Shown: piece after piece, positions 33,553 to 42,450 of the stretch
Position numbering within the stretch: the first letter of the stretch is position 1
How the letters are laid out: each line of letters opens with the position of its first letter
NCBI RefSeq assembly: GCF_010723305.1
Contig: NZ_BLKW01000002.1
Location: 1,922,001 to 1,986,000 of the forward strand
Source of the DNA: Mycobacterium botniense
GTDB lineage: Bacteria; Actinomycetota; Actinomycetes; Mycobacteriales; Mycobacteriaceae
Direction of reading: 5' to 3'
Length of the DNA: 64,000 nucleotides
Made by a program: the position numbers and the translations under genes
The notes under the pieces: generated by a model
What the model was told of the DNA's origin: nothing
The model's input: only the letters and a program-made list of their open reading frames with translations
Databases searched by the model: none

Positions 33553-34376
33553 GCACGGCGGTGACCGCACTGGAGCGGCCCTGCCGACCGTTGTTTCGCC
33601 GGTTCGTCTGGCACTGTCGCTACAACCCGAAGCGCGAGCTGTGGTTCGCGTGGTGGACGACAATCGTCTTCTACAACGTCTTCGCGGTGGCCTTCTTTGT
33701 GCTGAGCCGCACGCAGCCGCCGCCGAGCCCCGGCTGGGACCCCCCACGGGTCGTGCAGTGGTTCAACCACAACCACTACGGCATACTCGTCGGGTTCGGA
33801 ATGATGTTCCTACTCACCGGCATGACAGCGCCGACCAACGCGCTGATCGCCTATTCGATGCGGCGTATGTCGATCAGCCCAGCCTTCGCGTATTCCTACC
33901 TTGTCCTGTACTCGTTAAGCGCGATTCCGGGCATGCTGTTGATGTGTATCGTCCTGACCGTGGGCGCGATGCGGCCCGACCGCGATCCCCAACTTGTTTT
34001 CTGGCTCTATGACTTCGCATTCTTATCGTTCATCGGAACCATGGGTGTTTTTCTAATCGGCTCTTTGATATGGATGCTCGCGATCCTCATCGACCGCAAT
34101 CGGGTGCTCCCAAAGTGGTTCGGTTATCTCAACCTCTGTAACGCGCTCACCGAGGTCGTCGTTTCACCGGCGTGGATTTTCAAAAGGGGCGTCTTAGCCT
34201 GGAACGGCGTGATTGCATGGTGGATTGACATGGTCGTGTTCGGCTTCTACACCGGTGTGTTCATCCTGCTGCTCAGGCAGATGATTGGGCGTGAGGATTT
34301 CGGTACCGGGCCGCTTCCTGATCTGGCACCGACCGAGCATAGCGCCGCTGCTCACATGGCAGAGAAGGCACAGTGA
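33549..34376 (+). CDS. Six-helix membrane protein, paralogue of preceding gene
   Basis: A 275-residue membrane protein from ATG 33549 overlapping the preceding stop. It has about six hydrophobic segments. Visible conserved features are WFNHNHYGILVGFGMMF with two His residues near a helix start, RPDRDPQLVFWLYDFAFL, FGYLNLCNALTEVVVSP and GVLAWNGVIAWW, the last three paralleling positions in the 32839 product. The His-rich helix could bind haem or a quinone, but this is speculation. It is co-transcribed with oxidase III- and IV-like subunits. Confidence 0.78.
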   Translation: MSTAVTALERPCRPLFRRFVWHCRYNPKRELWFAWWTTIVFYNVFAVAFFVLSRTQPPPSPGWDPPRVVQWFNHNHYGILVGFGMMFLLTGMTAPTNALIAYSMRRMSISPAFAYSYLVLYSLSAIPGMLLMCIVLTVGAMRPDRDPQLVFWLYDFAFLSFIGTMGVFLIGSLIWMLAILIDRNRVLPKWFGYLNLCNALTEVVVSPAWIFKRGVLAWNGVIAWWIDMVVFGFYTGVFILLLRQMIGREDFGTGPLPDLAPTEHSAAAHMAEKAQ

Positions 34377-34993
34377 CCGAGCCTGTGGAGGATACTGGTT
34401 CGCGGCCGTACGACACAGGTGGGCAAACCGCCGCAAAAGGTTCTGTCCGGTTCGTTCCCGGACAGCCCGACATGTGGGCGTTTGTTCTCTTCGAAGCGCT
34501 AGTTTTCACTAGCTATTTCATCGTCTATATGATCTGTCGTACCCAAAATCCCGAGCTTTACTTACGATCTCAGGCACAACTCAATCTGCGCGCCGGCGTC
34601 TTCGAAACGCTCGTTTTGTTGATGAGTTCTTGGTCAATGGCACGATGCGTTCAGGCCTCCCGTGCCGGGATGTTTCACTCGGCTTTTAGAAACGCTTTGG
34701 CCACCATCTTTTTCGGTGCGGTCTTCCTCGTTTCGAAGGTGTCCGAATGGGCCGCATACGTCCGTCGTGGATTCGGGTTCTCCACCAACGAGTTTTTCGT
34801 GCACTATTTCTTTCTCACCGGGATCCACCTCCTGCACCTGTTGATCGGCTTCGTCGCTCTGGGTGTTGTCGTGTATCAGCTGCGCAGTTCTGCGCGGAGA
34901 TCGCAGGAGCTTGTCGAAACGGGTGCCACCTACTGGCACACCGTCGACTTCTTGTGGGTCGTGATCTTCGCATTGCTCTATATCGTGAGGTGA
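34373..34993 (+). CDS. Cytochrome c oxidase subunit III-like (NorE-like) protein
   Basis: A 206-residue membrane protein of the haem-copper oxidase subunit III family. Family features: PDMWAFVLFEALVFTSYF in the first helix region, then the EWAAYVRRGFGFSTNEFFVHYF segment split across helices, LTGIHLLHLLIGF and ATYWHTVDFLWVVIFALLYIV at the end. No catalytic subunit I or copper subunit II is encoded here, so it is an accessory III-type subunit like NorE. It overlaps the preceding gene by 4 nt and precedes a subunit IV-like gene by 3 nt. Confidence 0.88.
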   Translation: MTEPVEDTGSRPYDTGGQTAAKGSVRFVPGQPDMWAFVLFEALVFTSYFIVYMICRTQNPELYLRSQAQLNLRAGVFETLVLLMSSWSMARCVQASRAGMFHSAFRNALATIFFGAVFLVSKVSEWAAYVRRGFGFSTNEFFVHYFFLTGIHLLHLLIGFVALGVVVYQLRSSARRSQELVETGATYWHTVDFLWVVIFALLYIVR

Positions 34994-34996
34994 CCA

Positions 34997-35290
34997 GTGG
35001 ATACCGGGTTCAGAAAAAGGCTGCTCGTGGTCTGGCTTGCTCTTTCGGCGATCACGTTGGCCTATCTGTGGGTGGGTTCAGTGGATCCCGCTCGGGCGGC
35101 GCGGCCCAGTGCTGTGGTCACGACCAGTGCGATCCTGATGGCAGTGATTAAGGTACGCATCATCTTCCGGGAGTTCATGGAAGTACGGCACGCCCCGGCC
35201 GTGCTCTGCCGGCTCACCGATGCCTGGGTGGTGCTTATGGCCGTGTCCCTGCTGGCGAGCTACTTCACGGGCATGGCGATCTGGCGATGA
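34997..35290 (+). CDS. Cytochrome c oxidase subunit IV-like (NorF-like) protein
   Basis: A 97-residue protein from GTG 34997 with three hydrophobic segments (LLVVWLALSAITLAYLWVG; AVVTTSAILMAVIKVRIIF; AWVVLMAVSLLASYFTGM). VIKVRIIFREFMEVRHAP is the hallmark of prokaryotic COX4/NorF-like proteins. It ends the operon with the III-like gene. The pair resembles NorEF accessory genes, but no norB-like gene is in the window. Confidence 0.82.
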   Translation: MDTGFRKRLLVVWLALSAITLAYLWVGSVDPARAARPSAVVTTSAILMAVIKVRIIFREFMEVRHAPAVLCRLTDAWVVLMAVSLLASYFTGMAIWR

Positions 35291-35515
35291 AGCGTCAAGC
35301 GGTATGCCTGCTGAGCGGCAATGACCAGGTGACAGGCGAAACTCGCACGCCGCGAACCACGCAACCGCCCCGGCAACTCCGCGAGGCGTCGATGTAATCG
35401 TCGTCGGCGACACCGACATGGCAGAGGGTGTCGATCCACTGCGCCTTCGCTTTCCTACGCCGAAGCTGAATGGTTTGTGCCTTCGCGGTCCTTCCGGCCG
35501 AGCGCCTACTTCTAG

Positions 35516-36178
35516 TCAGCCATCATTGCTGGCTTGGGCGCTGACACCTGCGAGGAATGCGCTAATGTCGCGCGCTACAACGTCGGTGAACGACCGCTCT
35601 CCGTATTCACCTGCGGCCCAGTGCCGGGCACCCTCACTGACCAAAGACTGGGCTACATTGGCCAGATGGTGCACGTCGACATGGGCGGGGATTTTGCCGT
35701 CGGCCTGGGCTTTTTCGAATAGTTCGGCGAAGATCAGCGCAGTGCCCTCAAGCTGCCGTCCAGCGGCGAGTATCCGGTGCTCCTGGCGATAGCCCTCCAG
35801 AATCGTCTCGATGATCAGTTCCCGCGGGTTACGCCGCATTGAGCGTTCCAGGCTGGCGAGGGCGGCCGCGATGACCTGGGGCACCTCGTAGGGTTTTTGC
35901 AGCAGTTGGTGGGCCGTGCGGTGGGCGGCCTGGGTGGACAGCACACCAATCTCGAAGAGCACGTCTTCTTTGCGCGGGAAGTAGAAGTAGAACAGCGCTT
36001 TGGACACTCCGGCCGCTCGGCAGATATCGGCAACCGTCGTGTGTGCGTAGCCGTTCGCGCGCCACAGTGCGACGGCGGCCTGCAGCAGTGCGCGCTTGGT
36101 CTGGCGCGAACGTGCTTGCCGAAGGGAAGCACGCCGCTGACTTGGGTCAGCAACGCCATCTGGTCTAACAGCCAACAC
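35516..36178 (-). CDS. TetR-family regulator
   Basis: A 220-residue TetR protein (GTG 36178, start uncertain). The HTH is TTVADICRAAGVSKALFYFYF, and the ligand-binding domain contains RELIIETILEGYRQEH. It is divergent from the SnoaL-like gene at 36243 across a 64-bp gap. The gap holds an imperfect palindrome TTGAC-CTAA-GTCGA (about 36206-36219) that could be its operator. It probably controls the 36243-39032 genes. Downstream (35291-35515) nothing is recognised. Confidence 0.88.
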   Translation of the reverse strand: MLAVRPDGVADPSQRRASLRQARSRQTKRALLQAAVALWRANGYAHTTVADICRAAGVSKALFYFYFPRKEDVLFEIGVLSTQAAHRTAHQLLQKPYEVPQVIAAALASLERSMRRNPRELIIETILEGYRQEHRILAAGRQLEGTALIFAELFEKAQADGKIPAHVDVHHLANVAQSLVSEGARHWAAGEYGERSFTDVVARDISAFLAGVSAQASNDG

Positions 36179-36242
36179 AGATCCAGTATATGGTGATCAG
36201 TAAAAGTTGACCTAAGTCGAATATCTGCCTACCGTTCCTGTC

Positions 36243-36680
36243 ATGGAGGATGACCGAGCGCACATCGCCACGGTGCTGATCCGCTACGCCACCGGCATCG
36301 ACCGGCGCGACTGGCCGCTGTTCCGTAGCTGCTGGACTGCCGAGATCGACGCCGACTACGACACCATCGGCCACTTCTCGACCGCCGACGAGATCACCGG
36401 CGCCATGAAGAAGATCCACACGAACATGGGACCGACATATCACCGGATGTCGAATTTCGTGATCGCCGCCGACGGGGATCAGGCAACGGTGCGGTCCTAT
36501 GTGCATGCGGTTCTGATGGTGACGGCCGACGATCCCAACAACTGGGTCGACGCGATCGGGCACTACGACGACGTTTTGGTCCGCACCGCCGAGGGTTGGC
36601 GCATCCGCAGCCGGATCTCACGCACCGCCCGGATACTGACCGCAGGCCAGGTGCCCATGCCAATCGCAGGGCAGTCATGA
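36243..36680 (+). CDS. SnoaL/NTF2-like protein
   Basis: A 145-residue NTF2-fold protein of the SnoaL-like type, which includes small isomerases, cyclases, dehydratases and ring-hydroxylating-oxygenase beta-like folds. Typical parts: HIATVLIRYATGIDRRDWPLF at the N-terminus and GHYDDVLVRTAEGWRIRSR at the C-terminus. A His (THMG/YHRM region) and Asp residues in the barrel could be catalytic. First gene of the run divergent from the TetR; the stop overlaps the next ATG. Confidence 0.82.
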   Translation: MEDDRAHIATVLIRYATGIDRRDWPLFRSCWTAEIDADYDTIGHFSTADEITGAMKKIHTNMGPTYHRMSNFVIAADGDQATVRSYVHAVLMVTADDPNNWVDAIGHYDDVLVRTAEGWRIRSRISRTARILTAGQVPMPIAGQS

Positions 36681-37486
36681 CTGACGAATTCGCCGTCAAA
36701 TACGGTCAGTGGGCGCTGATCGCGGGCGCCTCGGAAGGCATCGGCGCGAGCCTCGCCGACCGATTAGCGGTGCGCGGACTGGACCTGGTGCTCATCGCCC
36801 GCAACGGGCCGCGGCTTAATCGGGTCGCCGCGGGTGTGCGCGAACGCCATGGGGTGCAGGTGCGACCTGTGGTGCTCGACCTCACCGACCCGGACGTCGG
36901 CGTCCGGGTGGCCGACGCCACCGGCGGGCTCGAGGTGGGGCTGGTGATCTACAACGCCGGCGCGGCCAACCGCACCAATGAATTCCTCGAGGACGATTTG
37001 GAGTTCTCGTTGCGGCAGATCAAGCTGGCGTGTATCGGCCCGGTCACGTTGGCACGGCAGTTCGCGCCGGCGATGCGCGATCGGGGCCGAGGCGGCATGG
37101 TGCTGGTCGGTTCGCTGGCCTGTCTCTCGGGCGCGGCGCGCCTTGCCGTGTATTCGGCGGTCAAAGCCTTCAATGTGAACTTCGCCGAGGGTCTGTGGGC
37201 CGAATTGCGTCCGCACGGTGTCGACGTGTGCTGCATGCCGCTCGGCACGACCTATACCGAGGCACTGCAGCGGATGGGCGTCGTCTACGACCCAACTCGC
37301 GACATGATGCCCGAGGACGTCGCATGCGAGATCATCGACAATATCGGCAACGGCCCCACTTACGTTGTCGGGGAGACGAACCGATCCATGGCATCGCAGG
37401 TGTGGACCGTTGACCGTCGTGTATTGGTGGAGATGACGAGCGCGGCGACGGCGGACTTCGCCGGCGAGCGGGCGACGGGACGGTAG
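36677..37486 (+). CDS. SDR-family oxidoreductase
   Basis: A short-chain dehydrogenase of 269 residues from ATG 36677 (ATGA overlap with the previous stop). It has ALIAGASEGIGASLADRL (NADP-type Gly motif), VIYNAGAANR, LVGSLACLSGAARLAVYSAVKAF with YSAVK as YxxxK, and PLGTTYTEAL. The organisation resembles the DHRS/HSD-like SDRs that reduce fatty or steroid ketones. The frame is open further upstream inside the SnoaL gene, but that part is not homologous to SDRs. Confidence 0.87.
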   Translation: MTDEFAVKYGQWALIAGASEGIGASLADRLAVRGLDLVLIARNGPRLNRVAAGVRERHGVQVRPVVLDLTDPDVGVRVADATGGLEVGLVIYNAGAANRTNEFLEDDLEFSLRQIKLACIGPVTLARQFAPAMRDRGRGGMVLVGSLACLSGAARLAVYSAVKAFNVNFAEGLWAELRPHGVDVCCMPLGTTYTEALQRMGVVYDPTRDMMPEDVACEIIDNIGNGPTYVVGETNRSMASQVWTVDRRVLVEMTSAATADFAGERATGR

Positions 37487-37488
37487 GT

Positions 37489-38505
37489 ATGCGCGCGGTC
37501 GTGTTGCGCGGCGGTCGGTTACAGGTCCGTGAGACTACGGATCCGGTACCAGGTCCCGGCGAGCTGTTGGTACGTCCGCTGGTCGCCGCCCTGTGTGCCT
37601 CTGACGTGCATTACCTGGACTATCCGAACTCTTCGGAGCGGTTCGTCTGGGACGAGGACCGTGACGTGGTGATGGGCCACGAGTTTATCGGCGAGGTGGT
37701 GGGCCATGGGCCCGCCTGCTCGGCTGATTTCCCGCTGGGTTCTCGCGTGACCAGCATGCCTCTGCTGATCCGCGCCGAAAAGCTCCATGTGATCGGCCAT
37801 GACCCCGACGCTCCCGGTGCCTTCGGCGACGCGATGCTCGTCTCGGAGGTGCTGGCGCGTACCGTCCCCGACAGCGTGCCGGACGACGCCGTCGCGCTTG
37901 TTGACGCGTTCGCGGTGAGGGAGTTCTACGTGCGCTGCTCCGCCATCGCCCCGGGAGAGCTCCCGCTGGTGATCGGTGCCGGGGCGATCGGCCTGTCGAC
38001 GGTTGCTGCTCTGGACACGCGCGGAATCGGCCCCATCATCGTGTCGGACTACAACACCTCGCGTTTGGACTGCGCGCGGAAGTTCGGTGCCGATGTCGTG
38101 GTCAACCCGGCAGAGCGATCGCCCTACCAGGTGTGGCGTGAAGTGGCCCGTGACACGGGGATCACCAAGCCCCAGGTGATCTTCGAGTGCGTGGGCGCAC
38201 ATGGGCTGCTGCAGCGCATCGTGGATTCGTGCGAGTTCGGGGCCCGCGTCTACGCGGCGGGCGGCTGGTATGGCAACGACGCGGTGTCCGTCACCGCCGC
38301 CACACACAAGGGCGCCACCATCCAGTTCGGCGGAGGCCCGCATCCGGTTGACTGGTACGGCACGCTGGAAGCGGTCATCCAGGGGCGTCTCGACCCGCGG
38401 CCGGCCATCGGGACGTTGATCGGTCTCGATCAGGTCCCCGAGGCGCTCGACCTGGTCCGCAAGGCGCAGGGAGCGCCGCGCATCGTCGTCCGCCACAGCC
38501 GATGA
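37489..38505 (+). CDS. Zinc-dependent alcohol dehydrogenase (medium-chain family)
   Basis: A 338-residue MDR protein. The catalytic zinc ligands are visible: Cys in AALCASDVHYLD, and His-Glu in VVMGHEFIGEVVG. The cysteine cluster for a structural zinc is missing. The Rossmann part has PLVIGAGAIGLSTVAAL and FECVGAHGLLQ. It follows the SDR by 2 nt and overlaps the VOC gene by 4 nt. The substrate is unknown; the set SnoaL-SDR-ADH-VOC looks like a short oxidative module on one alcohol/ketone intermediate. Confidence 0.88.
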   Translation: MRAVVLRGGRLQVRETTDPVPGPGELLVRPLVAALCASDVHYLDYPNSSERFVWDEDRDVVMGHEFIGEVVGHGPACSADFPLGSRVTSMPLLIRAEKLHVIGHDPDAPGAFGDAMLVSEVLARTVPDSVPDDAVALVDAFAVREFYVRCSAIAPGELPLVIGAGAIGLSTVAALDTRGIGPIIVSDYNTSRLDCARKFGADVVVNPAERSPYQVWREVARDTGITKPQVIFECVGAHGLLQRIVDSCEFGARVYAAGGWYGNDAVSVTAATHKGATIQFGGGPHPVDWYGTLEAVIQGRLDPRPAIGTLIGLDQVPEALDLVRKAQGAPRIVVRHSR

Positions 38506-39032
38506 GAGATATAGTCCTGCCGGGCCCGATCCGTCAGATCGGCTACGTCGTGCGCGATTTCGACCGGGCGGTGGCAAGTTGGCTGGCGCTGGGGGTGGGG
38601 CCCTGGTATGTGATTCGCGGGCAGCACCAGCGGGTGCTGTACCGCGGCCGGCCATCCGAGGTGACGCTGTCGGTCGGGTTTGCCAACTCCGGCGAGCTGC
38701 AGATTGAGGTAATCCACCAAGAGGACGACACGCCCAGCATCTTCACCGAGTTCCTTTCGTCCGGCCGTGAGGGTTTTCATCAGTTTGCTTGGTGGGCAGA
38801 TAATTTCGACGAAGCAGTGCGGAACGCGACCGCCGTCGGCTGGCCGGTGGTCTTCTCCGGCGGCGCGGACGAGGGCACCCGCTTCGCCTATCTCGAGTCT
38901 GCGGGCGGGCCGGCCGCGGTGTTCGAAGTCATGGAGCGAACGGACGCCACCGTAGCTATGGCCCAACTGGTGCGTGATGCCGCGGACGGGTGGGACGGAA
39001 GTGACCCGGTCCGGGTGCTCCGGGGCGGATAG
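38502..39032 (+). CDS. VOC-family protein
   Basis: A 176-residue vicinal-oxygen-chelate protein: GPIRQIGYVVRDFDRAVASW at the start, LQIEVIHQEDDTPSIF (Glu ligand position), GFHQFAWWADNFDEAV (His at the second module) and AAVFEVMER. These give plausible metal ligands (Gln/His, Glu, His, Glu). The family includes dioxygenases, epimerases and isomerases; no specific reaction can be read. It ends the TetR-divergent run. The 225 bp after it hold only a weak 5-bp hairpin. Confidence 0.82.
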   Translation: MRDIVLPGPIRQIGYVVRDFDRAVASWLALGVGPWYVIRGQHQRVLYRGRPSEVTLSVGFANSGELQIEVIHQEDDTPSIFTEFLSSGREGFHQFAWWADNFDEAVRNATAVGWPVVFSGGADEGTRFAYLESAGGPAAVFEVMERTDATVAMAQLVRDAADGWDGSDPVRVLRGG

Positions 39033-39257
39033 GGGCTAAACCGAAGACGGTTCGGACCAGGCGGTTTAACGTTGAAAAACACCTGCCGTAGCGGCCGGCC
39101 CGCGGCAGACGCGGGCGACACTAGCTCGGCGTTACCATTGCCTCGTGCGTAAAGACGTGGTAGCGATGTCGCGGCGAACAGGAACACCACCCGCAGTGGA
39201 CGCCGGTATCCCACACTGCGCTCTGCTCTCCATTAATTGAACTCGCACCGTAGAACG

Positions 39258-39677
39258 ATGGATACAAGAAAGACGATCGAGACGTACCTACGCGCGTGGA
39301 TGACCCAGGATCCCGACCTCATTGTCACCATCTTTACCGACGACGCCACCTACCATGAGCGCGTGTTACAAGAGCCTATCCGCACCCGGGCCGGTATCCG
39401 CAACTACTGGCAAACCAAAGTCGTACAGGAACAGGCCAACATCGAAGCGCACCTGATCAATCTTTACTCGGCTGACGACGGCACCACTGTGATCGCTGAG
39501 TGGGAAGCCATATTCGACGACCTCGTCCAAGGCCAGCGCAAACGGATGCGGGAAGTAGCCATCCTCGAGTTCGAAGGCGAACAGATCGCAAGCCTGCGCG
39601 AATACTGGGCATCTGAGCCGTGGTCACCTGATCGCCCGGCCGTGAGCTCCGCTGTCGAGCGATCGGCAGGAGGTTGA
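39258..39677 (+). CDS. SnoaL/NTF2-like protein
   Basis: A 139-residue NTF2-like protein from ATG 39258 (an in-frame TTG at 39237 is less likely). IETYLRAWMTQDPDLIVTIF and the C-terminal EILEFEGEQIASLREYW-like end are typical of SnoaL-like stress or ring-modifying proteins. Isolated between a 225-bp gap and a small membrane protein. No strong Shine-Dalgarno. Role unknown. Confidence 0.7.
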   Translation: MDTRKTIETYLRAWMTQDPDLIVTIFTDDATYHERVLQEPIRTRAGIRNYWQTKVVQEQANIEAHLINLYSADDGTTVIAEWEAIFDDLVQGQRKRMREVAILEFEGEQIASLREYWASEPWSPDRPAVSSAVERSAGG

Positions 39678-39779
39678 GCCGGCGGTGAGGTTCAGCGGCT
39701 TCACGGTCTTACGTAATAATCACAGCAGCTGCATCCTCAGCTCAGAGAGGGATGATCAACCCTGATCGCTGTACTCGTA

Positions 39780-40100
39780 GTGGCCGTGACCGGCATGATC
39801 GTGCTGGCAGTGGCTATCGTGACCGGCAGCACTGTCATCGCTTTGGTCGTCATTGGCTTAGCGATGCTCGGTCTTTTGCTACTGGCCCGCGATTGGTGGA
39901 AACATCGCGGGTCCGGCGAAGCGCTCAGCCCGACGTCTTTTCGGCGGGACGGTCACCAGCCAGAAGGGGAAGTCGCGCACGAAGACCGCGCCTTGAACCC
40001 GGACATGTTCGAGCCAGACGTTTTGTACGACGAAATTCTGGGGAACATCAGTGACGAGGAAGGTTTCGACGTCGAAAGCGAAGGCGGCGCTGAAACTTAA
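39780..40100 (+). CDS. Small membrane protein with acidic cytoplasmic tail
   Basis: A 106-residue frame from GTG 39780. Two closely spaced hydrophobic segments (MIVLAVAIVTGSTVIALVVI and AMLGLLLLARDWW) are followed by an acidic tail ending EEGFDVESEGGAET. An upstream GAGAGGG lies before an alternative CTG 39762 in the same frame, so the start may be further 5'. It ends convergently with the flavoprotein gene, overlapping it by 4 nt. I recognise no family; small proteins of this type are common in mycobacteria. Confidence 0.6.
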   Translation: MAVTGMIVLAVAIVTGSTVIALVVIGLAMLGLLLLARDWWKHRGSGEALSPTSFRRDGHQPEGEVAHEDRALNPDMFEPDVLYDEILGNISDEEGFDVESEGGAET

Positions 40101-41713
40101 CTGTCAAAGGATCGCCCCGTCGTGGCGGTGTAGCCGGCACGGAATCCGAAAACCATTGCAGGACCGATCGTTCCGCCAGCACCGCCGTAGGCTCGACCGG
40201 TTACTCCGGCCATTGCGTTGCCCGCGGCAAACAGTCCTGGTATCGGTGCCCCACTGACATGCTGCACGCGTCCATCACGGTCAGTGCGCGGTCCTCCCTT
40301 AGTGCCCATCGCACCGATCGACACCGGCACTGCGTAATACGGCGGTGTGTCGATCGGCCCAAGCGTCTTACCGGCGAGTGTCAACGCGCTGTTGTCGCCC
40401 CAATAGCCGTCGTAGGCGCTCGCACCGCGCCCGAAGTCAGGATCCACCCCGGCAGCGACGTTGCGGTTCCACCGCCGCACGGTATCGGCAAGCCCTTCGG
40501 CGTCGATGCCGGTCTTAGCCGCGAGCTCCGCCAGGTCGGCTGACGCGCAGAACCAATCGGGGATGGGTTCTCCCGGTGCAACCCCGAGGAATCCATAGCG
40601 TTTCACGTGCAGAGAGTCGAAAACGATCCACGCCGGATCGTTGACATACCCGTCTCGGGGATCAAGATAGTGGAAAGCGCCGGCCATCGAGTTGTAGTCG
40701 CACGCCTCGTTGACGAACCGGCGGCCGACCCGGTTGACGATGATACTGCGCGGACGTGTCCGCTCAAGGCGCACACTTCGACTCCGTTGTTGACCCTCGA
40801 TCGTATCGCCAGGAATTTGCACAATCGGCACCCACCACGCTTCACCCATGTTACAAAGGTCAGCACCGTGAGTCATCGCCATGCGCAGACCATCTCCGGT
40901 GTTGTTCGGCGGAGATACCGCGCCGTGCATCGGGCCACGGAGAAAGGCATTGACCAACTTGGAATCCCACTCGAATCCGCCGGTACCTAAAATAACACCG
41001 CGGCGAGCGTGTACCGCCAGGCGCCGGTCGGGATACTCGATCAGCGCCCCGGTGATGCCCGGGCCGTCGCCGACCAGTTTGATAGCCCTTGCGTTCGTCT
41101 CGGGCGTCACGTCTAAGTCCAGCAACCCCTTGAGCAGTCCCGCCACCAGCGCCGTGCCCGCGACGCAAAAGTCTGCCGACCGGTCATCGACATCTGCATG
41201 AAGCCGCGCGCGCGTCTCGGCGTCGAATCCGACGTTGGACCAGTCGGCGGGAAACGACGTGATGCGATCGCGCCACTCACTGAGCTGGCTGAGATCGACT
41301 GGTGCGGCACTGAACGAACGACCTCCGGCCGGCTTCCCTCCCGGCAGCTCGGGTTTGTAATCCGGGAATCCGGTGGCGATTTCGAAGCGCAGCCCGCTGT
41401 GGTCCTCGACGAAGTCGAGCATCGGCTCACCGGTACGCACGAAGGTTTCGACCAGAACCTCGTCCATCGAACCAAAAGACTGGGAGCGCAGGTATGTCAA
41501 CGCGTCCGCCACCGTCAATTCCCCGTCGGGTGAGCGATGATGCGCGGGAATCCACACGATGCCGCCCGACACCGCGGTGGTCCCCCCGACGGTGGGTGCC
41601 TTCTCGAAAACCCGCACCCTTGCGCCGTTGACCGCCGCGGTCAATGCAGCCGTCAGGCCTGCGGCGCCGCTGCCCAATACGACGACGTCGGCTTCCTGAT
41701 CCCAAGACGGCAT
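40097..41713 (-). CDS. FAD-dependent dehydrogenase, KstD/fumarate-reductase-like
   Basis: A 538-residue flavoprotein from ATG 41713. The N-terminal FAD motif is VVVLGSGAAGLTAALTAA with GGTTAVSGGIVWIPAHH; the C-terminus has PPYYAVPVSIGAMGTKGGP and GRAYGGAGGTIGPAMVFGF, which is the substrate/FAD layout of 3-ketosteroid delta1-dehydrogenases (PxYAV Tyr, GTKGG). The middle region contains VGRRFVNEACDYNSMAGAF. It is probably co-transcribed with the upstream IclR gene (15-nt gap). It is less like true KstD than the protein at 45935, so it may dehydrogenate another ring ketone. Confidence 0.87.
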   Translation of the reverse strand: MPSWDQEADVVVLGSGAAGLTAALTAAVNGARVRVFEKAPTVGGTTAVSGGIVWIPAHHRSPDGELTVADALTYLRSQSFGSMDEVLVETFVRTGEPMLDFVEDHSGLRFEIATGFPDYKPELPGGKPAGGRSFSAAPVDLSQLSEWRDRITSFPADWSNVGFDAETRARLHADVDDRSADFCVAGTALVAGLLKGLLDLDVTPETNARAIKLVGDGPGITGALIEYPDRRLAVHARRGVILGTGGFEWDSKLVNAFLRGPMHGAVSPPNNTGDGLRMAMTHGADLCNMGEAWWVPIVQIPGDTIEGQQRSRSVRLERTRPRSIIVNRVGRRFVNEACDYNSMAGAFHYLDPRDGYVNDPAWIVFDSLHVKRYGFLGVAPGEPIPDWFCASADLAELAAKTGIDAEGLADTVRRWNRNVAAGVDPDFGRGASAYDGYWGDNSALTLAGKTLGPIDTPPYYAVPVSIGAMGTKGGPRTDRDGRVQHVSGAPIPGLFAAGNAMAGVTGRAYGGAGGTIGPAMVFGFRAGYTATTGRSFDS

Positions 41714-41727
41714 GGGGGTGCATCCTT

Positions 41728-42393
41728 TCAGTTGAGGATCGCCGCCAACTGCGCGGCGGCCTTGATGACCGCGTCCTTGCCGCGCATCACCACGTCTTCG
41801 CGATGTGAGATGAGGTTGATACATGTCGGCGGTGACGGCGGCCGGCGGTATACCGGCACAGCGAGACCGTAGGTATTCGGCTCGATCTCCCCGTAGGTGA
41901 TCACCCAGCCTTGTGTACGCGCGGTTGTGACGAGGTCCCGTTCCCCGGGACGGGGGGGCATGCTCGCCAGCAGTGCGATTCCGGCGGCCCCCCGATTCAG
42001 TGGATAGCGGCTGCCCTCGTGGAAGGCGAGTTGATAGGCCACCTGGGTCGGCACGATCACCGCGATCGCTACTTGCTCATTGCCCTCAGCGACCAGCAGC
42101 GACACCGTGGTGCCGAGATCGTCGGCCAGAGCGCGCAGTGTCGGCAGGCTCAATTGGCGCAGATTGCGGTCAAACGACGCGCCCAGCACGGCGAGGCCGG
42201 CCGCCGGCCGGTAACGGCCGTCCTCGCCCTTGGCCACCAATCGGAAGTGGGCGAGCGTCACCAGCAGGCGATGAGCGATCGTCCGGTGCACACCAACCTG
42301 GTCGGCAACCTGTTGTGCGGTCAGCCCCGCGGGGGCGGCAGCCACCAGTTGGAGCGCATGGAGCCCTCGGGCCAGTGTCTGAGAACCGTTCAT
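41728..42393 (-). CDS. IclR-family regulator (MhpR-like by context)
   Basis: A 221-residue regulator: N-terminal winged HTH (LTAQQVADQVGVHRTIAHRLL) and the IclR effector domain (YPLNRGAAGIALLASMPP). MhpR, the activator of 3-hydroxyphenylpropionate genes in E. coli, is an IclR protein, and this gene is divergent from mhpC-mhpA-mhpB, so I infer control of those genes. The divergent gap (42394-42530) has a cluster of GCACA/TGTGC half-sites. Confidence 0.87.
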   Translation of the reverse strand: MNGSQTLARGLHALQLVAAAPAGLTAQQVADQVGVHRTIAHRLLVTLAHFRLVAKGEDGRYRPAAGLAVLGASFDRNLRQLSLPTLRALADDLGTTVSLLVAEGNEQVAIAVIVPTQVAYQLAFHEGSRYPLNRGAAGIALLASMPPRPGERDLVTTARTQGWVITYGEIEPNTYGLAVPVYRRPPSPPTCINLISHREDVVMRGKDAVIKAAAQLAAILN

Positions 42394-42450
42394 GAGCTCT
42401 GCGCGCCCCTTGACAGCCGATATGACGAGAGTGATGCTCTACTATATAAA

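Noticed and set aside
39039..39055. Hairpin AACCG-AAGA-CGGTT after the VOC gene as a terminator
   Set aside because: The stem is 5 bp, competes with an overlapping alternative pairing, and has no T-tract.
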